Made by a program: the position numbers and the translations under genes. A DNA stretch of 64,000 nucleotides, from NCBI GenBank assembly GCA_965277345.1, contig CBDICI010000004.1:62001-126000 (forward strand), written 5' to 3'. This stretch comes from CAIOYC01 sp965277345 (GTDB lineage: Bacteria > Pseudomonadota > Alphaproteobacteria > Caulobacterales > Caulobacteraceae). Below are positions 15,972 to 24,775 of the stretch, one piece after another. The notes below the pieces were generated by a model. That model worked only from the letters and a program-made list of their open reading frames with translations. It ran no database searches and was not told the origin of the DNA. Position 1 is the first letter of the stretch. Every line of letters starts with the position of its first letter.

Positions 15972-16061
15972 TGGGGCCAGTCGGGGAGTTTCGAACCACA
16001 TTAAAAACGACCACGCGCACTCCATCGGGGATGGAGTCGTTCGCCTGAGGGGGATTTTAAC

Positions 16062-19000
16062 GTGATAGGAAAAACGCCACGCCAGCGGCTGCTAAGTTCG
16101 ACTATCATGATCGCCGCGATCGCCGCGCCGCTCGGCCTGACAGCCTTGCCAGGAGTCGCGCTGGCGCAATCCGCCCCCGCGGCGGACACCGCCGCACAAG
16201 AGGTTGTAGTCACCGGTTCGATCATCCGCCGCAAGAACGTGGAGTCCAATTCGCCGCTGACGGTAATCACGGCGGCGGATCTGGATCAGCGCGGCATCAC
16301 CACCATTCAAAGTGCGGTTCAGAACCTTTCCGGCAACAATTCCGGCGCTCTGCCCAATAACTTCACCGGCAACGGCGCCTTTGCGGCGGGCGCCTCCGGA
16401 GCCTCGCTGCGCGGCCTGACCACCAACTCGACCCTGGTGCTGGTGGACGGCCTGCGCGCCGCCTATTACCCGCTGGCCGACGATGGCGCGCGCAATTTCG
16501 TCGATCTGAACACCATCCCCGACGTGATCATCGACCGAGTGGAGGTGCTGCAGGACGGCGCCTCCTCAACCTACGGGGCTGACGCCATCGCCGGGGTTAT
16601 CAACATCATCACCAAGAAGACCTATCAGGGCTTCATGGCCAAGGTCGAAGGCGGCTTCGCCGAACACGGCGGCGCGGGCGAAAGGAACATTCAGGCCCTA
16701 TTCGGTCATGGCGACCTCGGCGCCGATGGCTACAATGTTTACATCGGCGCTGAATACGAGAAGGACGACATTCTCTACAGCCGCCAGCGGGGCTTCCCCT
16801 ACAACACCAACGACTTCAGTTCGCTATGCGCGCCCAGCGTCAGTCCCGCGACCGCGCCCACGAACACCGTCAATTCGGCCGGCGTCACCTGTCGCACCAA
16901 CGGCATCGTCAACGGCATCCAGGCGCCGACCGTCGCCTATCCTGCGGGTCAGTTCCTGGGCATCGGCACCGACATCGTCGCCGCCACCGCCCCCTACGAC
17001 GCCACCAACACCACGCGCCTCGGCAACTTCCAGATGCTGAATCCAGCGCTTTGTACGGGGGGATCGCTGAAGCCGGTGACGATTACGGCCGCGAATTCGG
17101 CGAGCGGCGCCTATATCGGCTCTAACCTGTGCCAACAGGACTTCCGCCACGACTACAACATCATTTCGCCGGAAGACGAGCGCTTCAGCATCTCGGGCCA
17201 CTTCATCAAGAACATCGGCTCCAGCGCCCAGTTCTATGTCGAAGCCAACTATTATCAGAACGACGTTTTTTCGACGTCCGCGCCTAGCGCCATCCGGGTC
17301 TCGACGCCGCCGGCGGCCCTTGGCCTCACCACCTCCACCGCCACCATCGCGCTGCCGGTCTATGTCTGTCCCACGGGCAGCGCCACGCACATCTGCGCCG
17401 CGACGGATCCGGGCGCCAAGCTGAACCCGAACAACCCTTATGCGGCTGCCAACGACGTGGCGCGCATCTACTACTCCTTCGGCGATATCCACCGCAGCAA
17501 TGAGGAACTCTCGCACACCTTCCGGCTCGCCGGCGGTCTGAACGGCACGTTCGGCAAGGACTGGCGGTACGATATCGAAGGCACCGTCATGCAGACGGAC
17601 CTGGATGTCACCTTCAAGGGTGTTCCATTCATCAACAATCTGCTGACGGCGGTAAATCAGGGCTCCTACAACTTCATTACGCCTTCGACGAACACCGACG
17701 CGATCCGCCAGTACATCGCGCCGACGCGCGTGCAGAACACCAACTCCCAATTGGGCATGTTGCAGGCCAATGTGAGCAAGCCGCTGTTCGACCTGCCGGG
17801 CGGCCCGGTCGTGCTCGGCGTCAGCGGCGCGATCCGCTACGAGTCGCTCTATGATCCGAGCGCCAACGACGACGCGAACGGCATCTATCAACGATACACC
17901 ACCGCCATCAATCCGTTCGGCGCCATCGGCCAGCGCAACGTCTATTCGGCGGCCTTCGAAGTCGACGCACCGGTCGTCAAGCAGCTCGATGTCAACATCT
18001 CGGGCCGCTACGACAACTACTCGTCGGGCCAAGACAACTTCTCGCCGAAGTTCGGCGCGAAGTTCAAACCGGTTCAATGGCTGACGCTCCGCGGCACCTA
18101 TTCCAAGGGTTTCCGCATCCCGGCCTTCGCCGAAGCCAACTCCCTGCCGACCACCGGCTATGTGACGCAGAGCGCGCCGCTGAGCTTTCAGGCGGCGCAC
18201 GGCAACGACGGGTACGGCCAGGGCTATTCGCTCGGCCTGACCACGCTCGGCAACCCCAACCTGCAGCCGGAAAAGTCGACCAACATCACCGGCGGTGTCG
18301 TGTTCGAGCCGACGCGCAATCTCACCTTCACCGTGGACTACTACAACATCAAGAAAACCGGCGTGATCGCCGGGCCGAACACGTCTCCCGCGGTGGCCGC
18401 CTACTTCGCCGGGACGGCGATCCCGGCCGGCTTCACCATCATCCCGGGGCCGGTCGATCCGCTGTTCCCGAACGCCAAGGCCCTGCCGCAGTTCGTCCTC
18501 TATGGGGTGGCCAATCTGAACAGCCTTGAGACCGACGGCTTCGACTTCACCGCCAGCGCGCGATACAACCTGCCGTCCTGGACTTGGAACGCCCACTGGA
18601 CCAGCACCTTCACTGGCACCTATGTGACCAAGTACGACCTGAACGATGGCAGCGGCACCATCCAACACTATGCGGGCACGCTCGGCCCCTGCAACACCAC
18701 CTCCTGCTCGGGCACGCCGCGGCTGCGCTGGAACTGGCAGAACACCCTGGACTGGGGCAAGCTCACGCTTAGCGCCACGGTCTATTACTCCGGCGGCTAT
18801 AAGAACACGGCGGCCGATTACGGCGGCGACGGCACCTGCCTTGGCGGTGTGGGCGTCGGCGCTCCGGCCGGCTATCGCGACAACCTCACGCCAATCACCT
18901 GCCAGACCAAGGCCTTTGTCGATACCGAACTGCACGGCGCCTATCAGCTGACCAAGCGCCTCCAGCTCTATTTCGACATCGACAACCTGTTCGACGAGAA

Positions 19001-19109
19001 GCCGCCCTATGATGCGACCACCTATGGCGGCTCAAACTATAACCCGGCCTGGGCAAGCTCGGGCATCCTGGGGCGCTACTTCAAGATCGGCGCGAAGGCG
19101 ACGTTCTAA
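16062..19109 (+). CDS. TonB-dependent outer-membrane receptor
   Basis: 1015 aa from a GTG with GAGGGGGA about 8 nt upstream. A signal peptide (LGLTALPGVALAQ-SAPA) is followed by a TonB-box-like QEVVVTGSIIRR, the plug domain (SPLTVITAADLDQRGITTIQ; TLVLVDGLRAAYYP; VEVLQDGASSTYGADAIAGV) and a long 22-strand-type barrel ending in the aromatic C-terminus KIGAKATF. The class is common and expanded in Caulobacterales and Sphingomonadales for uptake of sugars, peptides or siderophores. No adjacent transporter or enzyme identifies the substrate. A strong terminator follows. Confidence 0.92.
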   Translation: MIGKTPRQRLLSSTIMIAAIAAPLGLTALPGVALAQSAPAADTAAQEVVVTGSIIRRKNVESNSPLTVITAADLDQRGITTIQSAVQNLSGNNSGALPNNFTGNGAFAAGASGASLRGLTTNSTLVLVDGLRAAYYPLADDGARNFVDLNTIPDVIIDRVEVLQDGASSTYGADAIAGVINIITKKTYQGFMAKVEGGFAEHGGAGERNIQALFGHGDLGADGYNVYIGAEYEKDDILYSRQRGFPYNTNDFSSLCAPSVSPATAPTNTVNSAGVTCRTNGIVNGIQAPTVAYPAGQFLGIGTDIVAATAPYDATNTTRLGNFQMLNPALCTGGSLKPVTITAANSASGAYIGSNLCQQDFRHDYNIISPEDERFSISGHFIKNIGSSAQFYVEANYYQNDVFSTSAPSAIRVSTPPAALGLTTSTATIALPVYVCPTGSATHICAATDPGAKLNPNNPYAAANDVARIYYSFGDIHRSNEELSHTFRLAGGLNGTFGKDWRYDIEGTVMQTDLDVTFKGVPFINNLLTAVNQGSYNFITPSTNTDAIRQYIAPTRVQNTNSQLGMLQANVSKPLFDLPGGPVVLGVSGAIRYESLYDPSANDDANGIYQRYTTAINPFGAIGQRNVYSAAFEVDAPVVKQLDVNISGRYDNYSSGQDNFSPKFGAKFKPVQWLTLRGTYSKGFRIPAFAEANSLPTTGYVTQSAPLSFQAAHGNDGYGQGYSLGLTTLGNPNLQPEKSTNITGGVVFEPTRNLTFTVDYYNIKKTGVIAGPNTSPAVAAYFAGTAIPAGFTIIPGPVDPLFPNAKALPQFVLYGVANLNSLETDGFDFTASARYNLPSWTWNAHWTSTFTGTYVTKYDLNDGSGTIQHYAGTLGPCNTTSCSGTPRLRWNWQNTLDWGKLTLSATVYYSGGYKNTAADYGGDGTCLGGVGVGAPAGYRDNLTPITCQTKAFVDTELHGAYQLTKRLQLYFDIDNLFDEKPPYDATTYGGSNYNPAWASSGILGRYFKIGAKATF

Positions 19110-19131
19110 CCTTACCCCAACTGAGATCGGA

Positions 19132-19159
19132 GGGGGGCGTCGAAAGGCGCCCCCTTTTT
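19132..19159 (+). terminator. Intrinsic terminator after TonB receptor
   Basis: GGGGGCG (19133-19139) pairs with CGCCCCC (19148-19154) around an 8-nt loop and is followed directly by TTTTTC. It lies 23 nt after the receptor stop. Confidence 0.9.
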
Positions 19160-19203
19160 CTTTGCCTGCAACCGTGTCGGACAAAGACATCTCCTGAAGG
19201 TCT

Positions 19204-19578
19204 TCAGACCGGCTCCAGCACGGTGGACGGCGTCTCGGTCAGCCAGCGCACGAAGGCGTTGCTGCGGTCCACCAGCGCGGCTTTGGGGACAATCGGCGTG
19301 GCGGTCAGTTCGAAGCCCATGACGATCACCTCTTCGCCCTGGCCGATCAGATGGGCGGCGGCGCCGTTCACGCCGATGACGCCGGAGCCGCGCGGGCCGG
19401 CGATGACGTAGGTCTCCAGCCGCGCGCCGGACGTGTTGGACACCACCAGCACCTTCTCCCCCGGCCACAGGCCCACCGCGTCGGTCAGGTCCTGATCGAT
19501 GGTGATCGAGCCGATGTAGGCGAGGTTGGCCTCGGTCACCGTGGCGTTGTGGATTTTCGATCGCATGACCCAGCGCAT
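19204..19578 (-). CDS. panD: Aspartate 1-decarboxylase
   Basis: 124 aa. Makes beta-alanine for pantothenate. The self-cleaving Gly-Ser pair (Gly23-Ser24 in LAYIGSITID) that yields the pyruvoyl group is present, with MRSKIHNATVTEANL before it and GAAAHLIGQGEEVIVMGFEL after. I start at the ATG at 19578 (MRWVMRSKIH), which has GGAG upstream and matches the usual distance to the cleavage site; the ATG at 19566 is an alternative. Divergent from panB, giving a compact pantothenate locus. Confidence 0.93.
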   Translation of the reverse strand: MRWVMRSKIHNATVTEANLAYIGSITIDQDLTDAVGLWPGEKVLVVSNTSGARLETYVIAGPRGSGVIGVNGAAAHLIGQGEEVIVMGFELTATPIVPKAALVDRSNAFVRWLTETPSTVLEPV

Positions 19579-19757
19579 GGATGCTGCTCCGCACAAAAGA
19601 GGCGCGCTTATATAGGGCGCAGAGGCGTGGCGCCATAGGGCCCTCCGGCCGGATCGCGGCCCCCTCAAGGCTTGGCGCCCTTTGCCGCATGGCGTATGGC
19701 GCCTGCGAAATCGGCCCCGCCGGACACCGGGCTCGAACGTGGCGGCTGGAGAGTAGG

Positions 19758-20588
19758 ATGCGCACCACCCTGGACGATCTGGCCGCCATGAAGCGGGCCC
19801 GCGAGAAGATCGTCATGCTGACCGCCTACGACTTCCCCTCCGCCCTGATCGCCGAGCGGGCCGGGGTGCCGATCCTGCTGGTGGGCGACAGCCTCGGCAT
19901 GGTCATGCACGGTCACGACACCACCCTGCCCGTCTCACTGGACATGATGGCGCTGCACGCCGCGGCGGTGGTTCGCGGCTCGGCCAAGGCGCTGATCATC
20001 GCCGACATGCCCTTCCTGGCCTACACCACGGCGGAGGAGGCCGTGGCCTCGGCCCGGCGGCTGATGCAGGAGGCCGGGGTGCAGGCGGTCAAGCTGGAGG
20101 GGGGCGCCCAGATCGAGGCGCAGGTGCGCCGCCTGACCGGCTTCGGCGTGCCGGTGATGGGCCACCTCGGCTTCACCCCCCAGTCGCAGCACCAGATCGG
20201 GCTGAAGGTGCAGGCCAAGGCGGCGGACGCGGCGCGCACTCTGCTGGACGAGGCGCTGATGCTGCAGGACGCCGGATGCTTCGCCCTGGTGCTGGAGCTG
20301 GTCCCCGCACCGCTCGCCCAGGCGGTGAGCGAGCGGCTCTCCATCCCCACCATCGGCATCGGCGCCGGCGCCGGCTGCGACGGCCAGGTGCAGGTCTGGC
20401 ACGACATCCTCGGCCTCTACGAGGGCAAGCCCAAGCGCCACGCCAAGCGCTATGCCGAGATCGGCGCGCTGATCGAAGCGGCGATCCGCACCTATGTGGC
20501 GGAGGTCAAGGCCGGCGAGTTCCCCACCGCCGCCAACAGCGCCAGGATGGACGAAGCCGCCCTCGGCGAGGCGCTTTACGGTCGATGA
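19758..20588 (+). CDS. panB: Ketopantoate hydroxymethyltransferase
   Basis: 276 aa. Transfers a hydroxymethyl group from methylene-THF to alpha-ketoisovalerate. MLTAYDFPSALIAERAGVPI, LLVGDSLGMVMHGHDTTLPV, DMPFLAYTTAEEAVASA, KLEGGAQIEAQ and the IGIGAGAGCDGQVQVWHDIL motif are all family hallmarks. The stop is 10 nt before panC. Start chosen at the ATG preceding RTTLDDLAAMK, which has AGTAGG just upstream. Confidence 0.95.
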   Translation: MRTTLDDLAAMKRAREKIVMLTAYDFPSALIAERAGVPILLVGDSLGMVMHGHDTTLPVSLDMMALHAAAVVRGSAKALIIADMPFLAYTTAEEAVASARRLMQEAGVQAVKLEGGAQIEAQVRRLTGFGVPVMGHLGFTPQSQHQIGLKVQAKAADAARTLLDEALMLQDAGCFALVLELVPAPLAQAVSERLSIPTIGIGAGAGCDGQVQVWHDILGLYEGKPKRHAKRYAEIGALIEAAIRTYVAEVKAGEFPTAANSARMDEAALGEALYGR

Positions 20589-20598
20589 GGCGGGGACG

Positions 20599-21429
20599 AT
20601 GAAGGTCTGCGCCACCATCGCCGAGGTCCGCGCCGCGCGGGCGGGATTCGAGACACTGGGCCTCGTCCCCACCATGGGCTTCCTGCACGAGGGGCACCTC
20701 AGCCTGGTGCGGCGGGCGAGGGCGGAGAACGCCGCGGTGGCCGCCAGCCTGTTCGTCAACCCCACCCAGTTCGGCCCCGATGACGATTTCGGCCGCTATC
20801 CCCGCGCCCGCGAGCGCGACCTCGACCTGCTGCGCGCGGAAGGCTGTGCGCTGGTCTTCGCCCCGGACGTGGCGGAGATGTACCCACACGACTTCGATGC
20901 CCGGATCGAGATCGGCGGCGTGAGCGAGGGGTTGGAAGGCGCGGTGCGCCCCGGCCACTTCGCCGGCGTCGCCACCGTGGTGGCCAAGCTGTTCAACATC
21001 CTCCAGCCCACCCGCGCCTATTTCGGCCAGAAAGACGCCCAGCAGGCGGCGGTGATCCAGAAGCTGGTGCGTGATCTCGACATGCCGGTGCGGGTGGTGG
21101 TCTGCCCCACCGTGCGCGCGCCGGACGGCCTCGCCCTGTCGAGCCGCAACACCTACCTCTCGACCGCCGAGCGGACCGACGCCCTGGCGTTGTGGCGGGC
21201 CCTGTCGGCGGCCAAGGCGCTGTACGACAACGGGGAGCGCGCCGCCGCCGCGCTGCGCGCCGCCATGGCCGCGCCCATCGCCGCCATCGGCGCCGCGCCC
21301 GATTACCTGAGCGTCGCCGACCCGGCGACGCTGCGCGAACTGGACACCGTGGGCGAGGCCGGCGCCCTGCTGTCCCTCGCCGTCAGGATCGGCACGACGC
21401 GGCTGATCGACAACATCCTGCTCGGCTGA
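20599..21429 (+). CDS. panC: Pantoate-beta-alanine ligase
   Basis: 276 aa. ATP-dependent condensation of pantoate and beta-alanine via pantoyl adenylate. LVPTMGFLHEGHLSLVRRA holds the HxGH nucleotide motif; FVNPTQFGPDDDFGRYPR, RPGHFAGVATVVAKLFNILQ, YFGQKDAQQ and the KMSKS-like LALSSRNTYLS are conserved. Follows panB closely and so completes an operon that, with the divergent panD, covers three of the pantothenate steps. Confidence 0.95.
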   Translation: MKVCATIAEVRAARAGFETLGLVPTMGFLHEGHLSLVRRARAENAAVAASLFVNPTQFGPDDDFGRYPRARERDLDLLRAEGCALVFAPDVAEMYPHDFDARIEIGGVSEGLEGAVRPGHFAGVATVVAKLFNILQPTRAYFGQKDAQQAAVIQKLVRDLDMPVRVVVCPTVRAPDGLALSSRNTYLSTAERTDALALWRALSAAKALYDNGERAAAALRAAMAAPIAAIGAAPDYLSVADPATLRELDTVGEAGALLSLAVRIGTTRLIDNILLG

Positions 21430-21474
21430 GCCCTCGTCTGGAAGGTTGCCCTTCCACAAACCATGTCCACGCCG

Positions 21475-21909
21475 TCATTCCCCGAACCCTTCGCCGGGAG
21501 TCACGGGGGCGAGGCGGATCAGGCGGCTGTCCTCCACGCCGGCCTGGCGGTGTTTTACCCATTCGCGGTAGTCGGGATTGGTGATCATGGCCAGGAAGGC
21601 GGCGGCGTTCGGGTATTCGGCGATGAAGGCCAGGTCCCACCGCTCGTCCGCCGGACCGGTGACCACGCCCTCCGGCTTGCCGGCCCAGATCTGGCGCCCG
21701 CCCACCGCGGCGAACAGGGCGGCGGTCTCCCGGCCATAGGCCCGATAGGCGTCGAGCCCGCGCAGGCCTTCGCCGTGGTTGGGATGGCCTTCGGGATAGT
21801 CCGCCAAGGCCTTCACCCGCACCAGGTTCAGCATCTGGATCGGCGTATCGCGCGGCAGGGCCTAGAAGGTGTCGAACTGTTGGCGGAGCGGGTCGATGGA
21901 GCCGTTCAT
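21475..21909 (-). pseudogene. DUF1330-family gene with in-frame stop at codon 16
   Basis: From the ATG at 21909 (AGGA about 8 nt upstream) the frame reads MNGSIDPLRQQFDTF, then TAG (21864-21862), then ALPRDTPIQMLNLVRVKALA and a complete DUF1330 domain (about 144 codons in all; DAYRAYGRETAALFAAVGG, FIAEYPNAAAFLAMITNPDY). The residues before and after the stop fit the family without a gap, so this is a single nonsense change in an otherwise intact gene. Reinitiation at the ATG at 21834 could give a 119-aa product but no ribosome binding site precedes it. Third gene of the polyketide operon. Confidence 0.75.
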
Positions 21910-21918
21910 ATCGCTGTC

Positions 21919-22413
21919 CTATGTTCTGAGCGGCTTGAGCGCCCGTTCCTCCACCCGAATACGCCACGCCAGCATACAAAGGTTCAAGAGGCCGAAGGCG
22001 AGGGCTGAACCCCAAAGGCCGAAGGCCAGCGGCAGCACGATCATCTCCGCCGCCACCACCGCGTAGTTGGGATGGGGGATCAGCTTGAACGGCCCCCGCC
22101 TGACCAGCGTCTCGCCCGGCACGAACAGCACGCGGGTGGTCCAGCGGCGGCCGAGCGTGGCCAGCACCCAGCCCCGCGCCGCCTGCAGCAGGAAGAACAA
22201 CATCACGAACGGCCAGACCAACGGCATGTCCCAGCCCCGGAACCATAGCCACAGGAGCCAGGCGGTGTGCAGCGCGACGATCAGGGGATAGTGCGCCGCG
22301 CCGATCTCCACCGCCCCCATGGCCCGTAGCCGCCGCTCGTTGGAACGCCCCCACTGCAACTCCAGCAGGCGCTGGGCGGTCACGAAGAGGAGGAGCAGCA
22401 CACTATAGAGCAC
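21919..22413 (-). CDS. Isoprenylcysteine carboxyl methyltransferase-like membrane protein
   Basis: 164 aa from a GTG at 22413 with GGAGGG 5 nt upstream; it overlaps the polyketide synthase stop by 11 nt. Four hydrophobic segments, then the ICMT-type C-terminal motif GPFKLIPHPNYAVVAAEMIV with the SAM-binding His-Pro-Asn-Tyr, and EERALKPLR at the end. In Bacillus (BpsB) and Streptomyces (SrsB) such proteins O-methylate alkylpyrones or alkylresorcinols made by the adjacent type III synthase; the same role is inferred here. Confidence 0.82.
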   Translation of the reverse strand: MLYSVLLLLFVTAQRLLELQWGRSNERRLRAMGAVEIGAAHYPLIVALHTAWLLWLWFRGWDMPLVWPFVMLFFLLQAARGWVLATLGRRWTTRVLFVPGETLVRRGPFKLIPHPNYAVVAAEMIVLPLAFGLWGSALAFGLLNLCMLAWRIRVEERALKPLRT

Positions 22414-23479
22414 GACGACCCTCCCCGCCGGTGGGCTCCAGCGTGGCGAAGCTGGCGGTGAAGCCCGGCCCGAGCGCCGCCAGCACCAGACGGCCACCCG
22501 TGTCGTTCGCCAGCACGCGCTCCAGCACGAAGAACACGGTGGGCGCGCTCATGTTGCCGAACTCGGCCAGCACCTGGCGCTCCACATCCAGCGAGCCTTC
22601 ACCCAGTTCCAGCGCCGCCTCGATGGCGGGCAGCACCTTGGCCCCGCCCGGATGGCAGACGATGCGGTCGACCTCCTCCGGCGCCGGACCGCCGCCCAGG
22701 TGAAAGCTCTGCGCCGACTCGGCGAAGCGCTTCTGCACGAAGCTCGGCAGGTTGGCGTCCAGCACCACGCCGAGGCCCGCCGGATCGACACGCCAGCCCA
22801 TGATATGCAGCGTATCGGGCCAGGTGTGCTCGCCCACCGCGCCGATCGCGCGGCCCGGTCCGTCGCCCGCGCGCAGCACGCACGCCGCCGCGCCGTCGCC
22901 GAACAGGGCGGTGGCGACCACATTGGCCTTGGTGAGTTCTTCGGGTCGCACCGAGAGGGTGCAGAGTTCCACCACCACCAGCAGCACCGCCGTCCCCGGC
23001 CGCGCCTCAGCCAGCCGCGCCGCCAGGGACAGGCCCGAGACGCCGCCGCCGCAGCCGAGGCCGAACACCGGCGTGCGCAGGGCGCCCGGGTTCAGGCCCA
23101 GCAGCGGCCCCACCCGCGCCTCCAGGCTCGGCGTGGCTATGCCGGTGGAAGAGACGGTGACCACCGCGCCGACCTCGCCCGGATCGAGCCTTGCCTTGGC
23201 CAGCGCCTCCCGCGCGACGGTCAGCCACAGGGCCTCCGCCTCCTCCAGATAGACCGCATTGCGCTCTTCCCAGGGTCGGGGGATGGCGAACCAGTCCTGG
23301 GGGCGCACGGCGCGGCGGGTGCGGATGCCGGTGTTGGCGAACAGGCTGAGGATATCGGCGTTGCGGAATACCTTGCCGCCGAACAAGGCCGCCGTGGCCG
23401 CCGCCGCCCGGTCCTGGTCGATCACGTGCGCGGGCGTGGCGGTGGCCACCGAAAGCAGGCGCGCGGGGTTCGATGTCAT
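22403..23479 (-). CDS. Type III polyketide synthase
   Basis: 358 aa chalcone-synthase-fold enzyme with the full triad: Cys143 in VFGLGCGGGVSG, His276 in RIVCHPGGAKVL and Asn309 in EFGNMSAPTVFF; the GPGF-type loop is LGPGFTASFA. It condenses malonyl-CoA onto an acyl starter; with an ICMT-like partner the likely products are alkylresorcinols or alkylpyrones, membrane lipids in some bacteria. GAAGG precedes the ATG by 6 nt. First gene of a three-gene operon (synthase, methyltransferase, broken DUF1330 gene). Starter specificity is not readable. Confidence 0.9.
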   Translation of the reverse strand: MTSNPARLLSVATATPAHVIDQDRAAAATAALFGGKVFRNADILSLFANTGIRTRRAVRPQDWFAIPRPWEERNAVYLEEAEALWLTVAREALAKARLDPGEVGAVVTVSSTGIATPSLEARVGPLLGLNPGALRTPVFGLGCGGGVSGLSLAARLAEARPGTAVLLVVVELCTLSVRPEELTKANVVATALFGDGAAACVLRAGDGPGRAIGAVGEHTWPDTLHIMGWRVDPAGLGVVLDANLPSFVQKRFAESAQSFHLGGGPAPEEVDRIVCHPGGAKVLPAIEAALELGEGSLDVERQVLAEFGNMSAPTVFFVLERVLANDTGGRLVLAALGPGFTASFATLEPTGGEGRRAL

Positions 23480-23599
23480 GCAGGGCCTTCAAAAAGCGTC
23501 ACGGTATGAGAGGCACAGTTGAGCCGGCTCCGCTACTCGCCAACGGCCAAACCATCGCTACAGTTGCCAGACCGCCGATCACAGCCCCGGACCCTCCGC

Positions 23600-24775
23600 A
23601 TGAACGTCAAGGTCTTTCCCCTCCTGTTGGGAGCGCTGTTCGCGCTGACGCCGATGGCTCACGGCGCCTGCCGGCTTAAGGCGCCGGACGTGGCGCACGC
23701 GGGCAAGGGGTGCGCCCACGCCTGGATCGACGCCAACCTGAAGTTGAACGATATCCAGACCGTGGGCACCCACAACAGCTACAAGCAGTTCATCACCCCC
23801 AAGCTCTACGCCATGGTGCTGAAGGCCAACAAGCGCGCCATCGAGATCGACTATGGCCATCCGACCCTGACCACGGAGCTGGACGACGGCGCGCGCGGGC
23901 TGGAGATCGATGTGGCCTACGATCCCAAGGGCGGTCTCTACGCCCACCCCCTCGGCGCCAGGATGTCGGGCGAGCCGGTGGCGCAGGGGTTCGAGGCGGC
24001 GATGACGCAGCCGGGCTATAAGGTGCTGCACATCCAGGACATCGACTTTCGCGCCTCCTGCTGGACCTTCGTGGCGTGCCTGAAGGAAATCCGCGCCTGG
24101 TCCAGGGCCCACCCCGGCCACACCCCGATCTCCATCACCATGAACGCCAAGGACGGCAAGTCGCCCGTGCCCGGCGGGGCGAACTCGCTGGATTATGACG
24201 AGGCCGCCTTCGACGCCTGGGATGCGGAAATCAGATCCGTGTTCGCGCCGGGCGAGGTGATCACACCGGATAGGGTCCAGGGCCGCTACCCCACCCTGCG
24301 CGAGGCGGTGCTGCACGACAACTGGCCGACGCTGGGACAGGCGCGGGGCAAGGTGTTCTTCGCCCTGGACGAAGGGCATGACAAGATCGCGTTCTATCGC
24401 GGCAGGCGCACCTCGCTCGAAGGGCGGATGATGTTCGTCAATGCCGGCGACGCGTCGGAGGCCGACAAGCCCTGGGCCGCTTATATGACGCTGAACGAGG
24501 CGAAGACCGACCTCGCCCACATCCAGGACATGGTGCGCCAGGGCTTCTTCGTGCGCACCCGCGCCGATTCCGACACCAAGGAGGCGCGCGTGAACGACAC
24601 CGCCTCGCGCACCGCCGCGTTCGCGTCGGGCGCCCAGATGGTCTCCACCGACTACCGCCATCCCGAAACGCGCTTCGGCAACGACTATCAGGTGCGCCTG
24701 CCGGGCGAGGCGATCACGATCTGCAACCCGCTACGCACCGGCGAGCGGTGCAGCGGCGCGACGGTGGAGCCCTAG
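23600..24775 (+). CDS. Secreted Ca2+-dependent phosphoinositide phospholipase C
   Basis: 391 aa. Signal peptide MNVKVFPLLLGALFALTPMA with cleavage near HGA-CR. The mature part matches the Ca-dependent PI-PLC family: VGTHNSYKQF with the first catalytic His (His58), LEIDVAYDPKG with acidic Ca ligands, VLHIQDIDFRASCWTFVACL with the second His and a probable disulfide, TPISITMNAKDG and FFALDEGHDK. It would act in periplasm or medium on phosphoinositide or related lipids. The TAG stop lies within the CTAG at the left edge of the IS element; the pre-insertion sequence would have the same stop, so the protein appears intact. Confidence 0.85.
   Translation: MNVKVFPLLLGALFALTPMAHGACRLKAPDVAHAGKGCAHAWIDANLKLNDIQTVGTHNSYKQFITPKLYAMVLKANKRAIEIDYGHPTLTTELDDGARGLEIDVAYDPKGGLYAHPLGARMSGEPVAQGFEAAMTQPGYKVLHIQDIDFRASCWTFVACLKEIRAWSRAHPGHTPISITMNAKDGKSPVPGGANSLDYDEAAFDAWDAEIRSVFAPGEVITPDRVQGRYPTLREAVLHDNWPTLGQARGKVFFALDEGHDKIAFYRGRRTSLEGRMMFVNAGDASEADKPWAAYMTLNEAKTDLAHIQDMVRQGFFVRTRADSDTKEARVNDTASRTAAFASGAQMVSTDYRHPETRFGNDYQVRLPGEAITICNPLRTGERCSGATVEP

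Noticed and set aside
16824..18935. 700-codon minus-strand open frame inside the first TonB receptor
   Set aside because: Antisense reading of a strongly supported receptor; no domain, no ribosome binding site, unusual Arg/Val/Gly repetition.
21439..21456. TGGAAGG-TTGC-CCTTCCA hairpin between panC and the DUF1330 gene
   Set aside because: A perfect 7-bp stem between convergent genes, but no U-run on either strand, so I do not call it a terminator.
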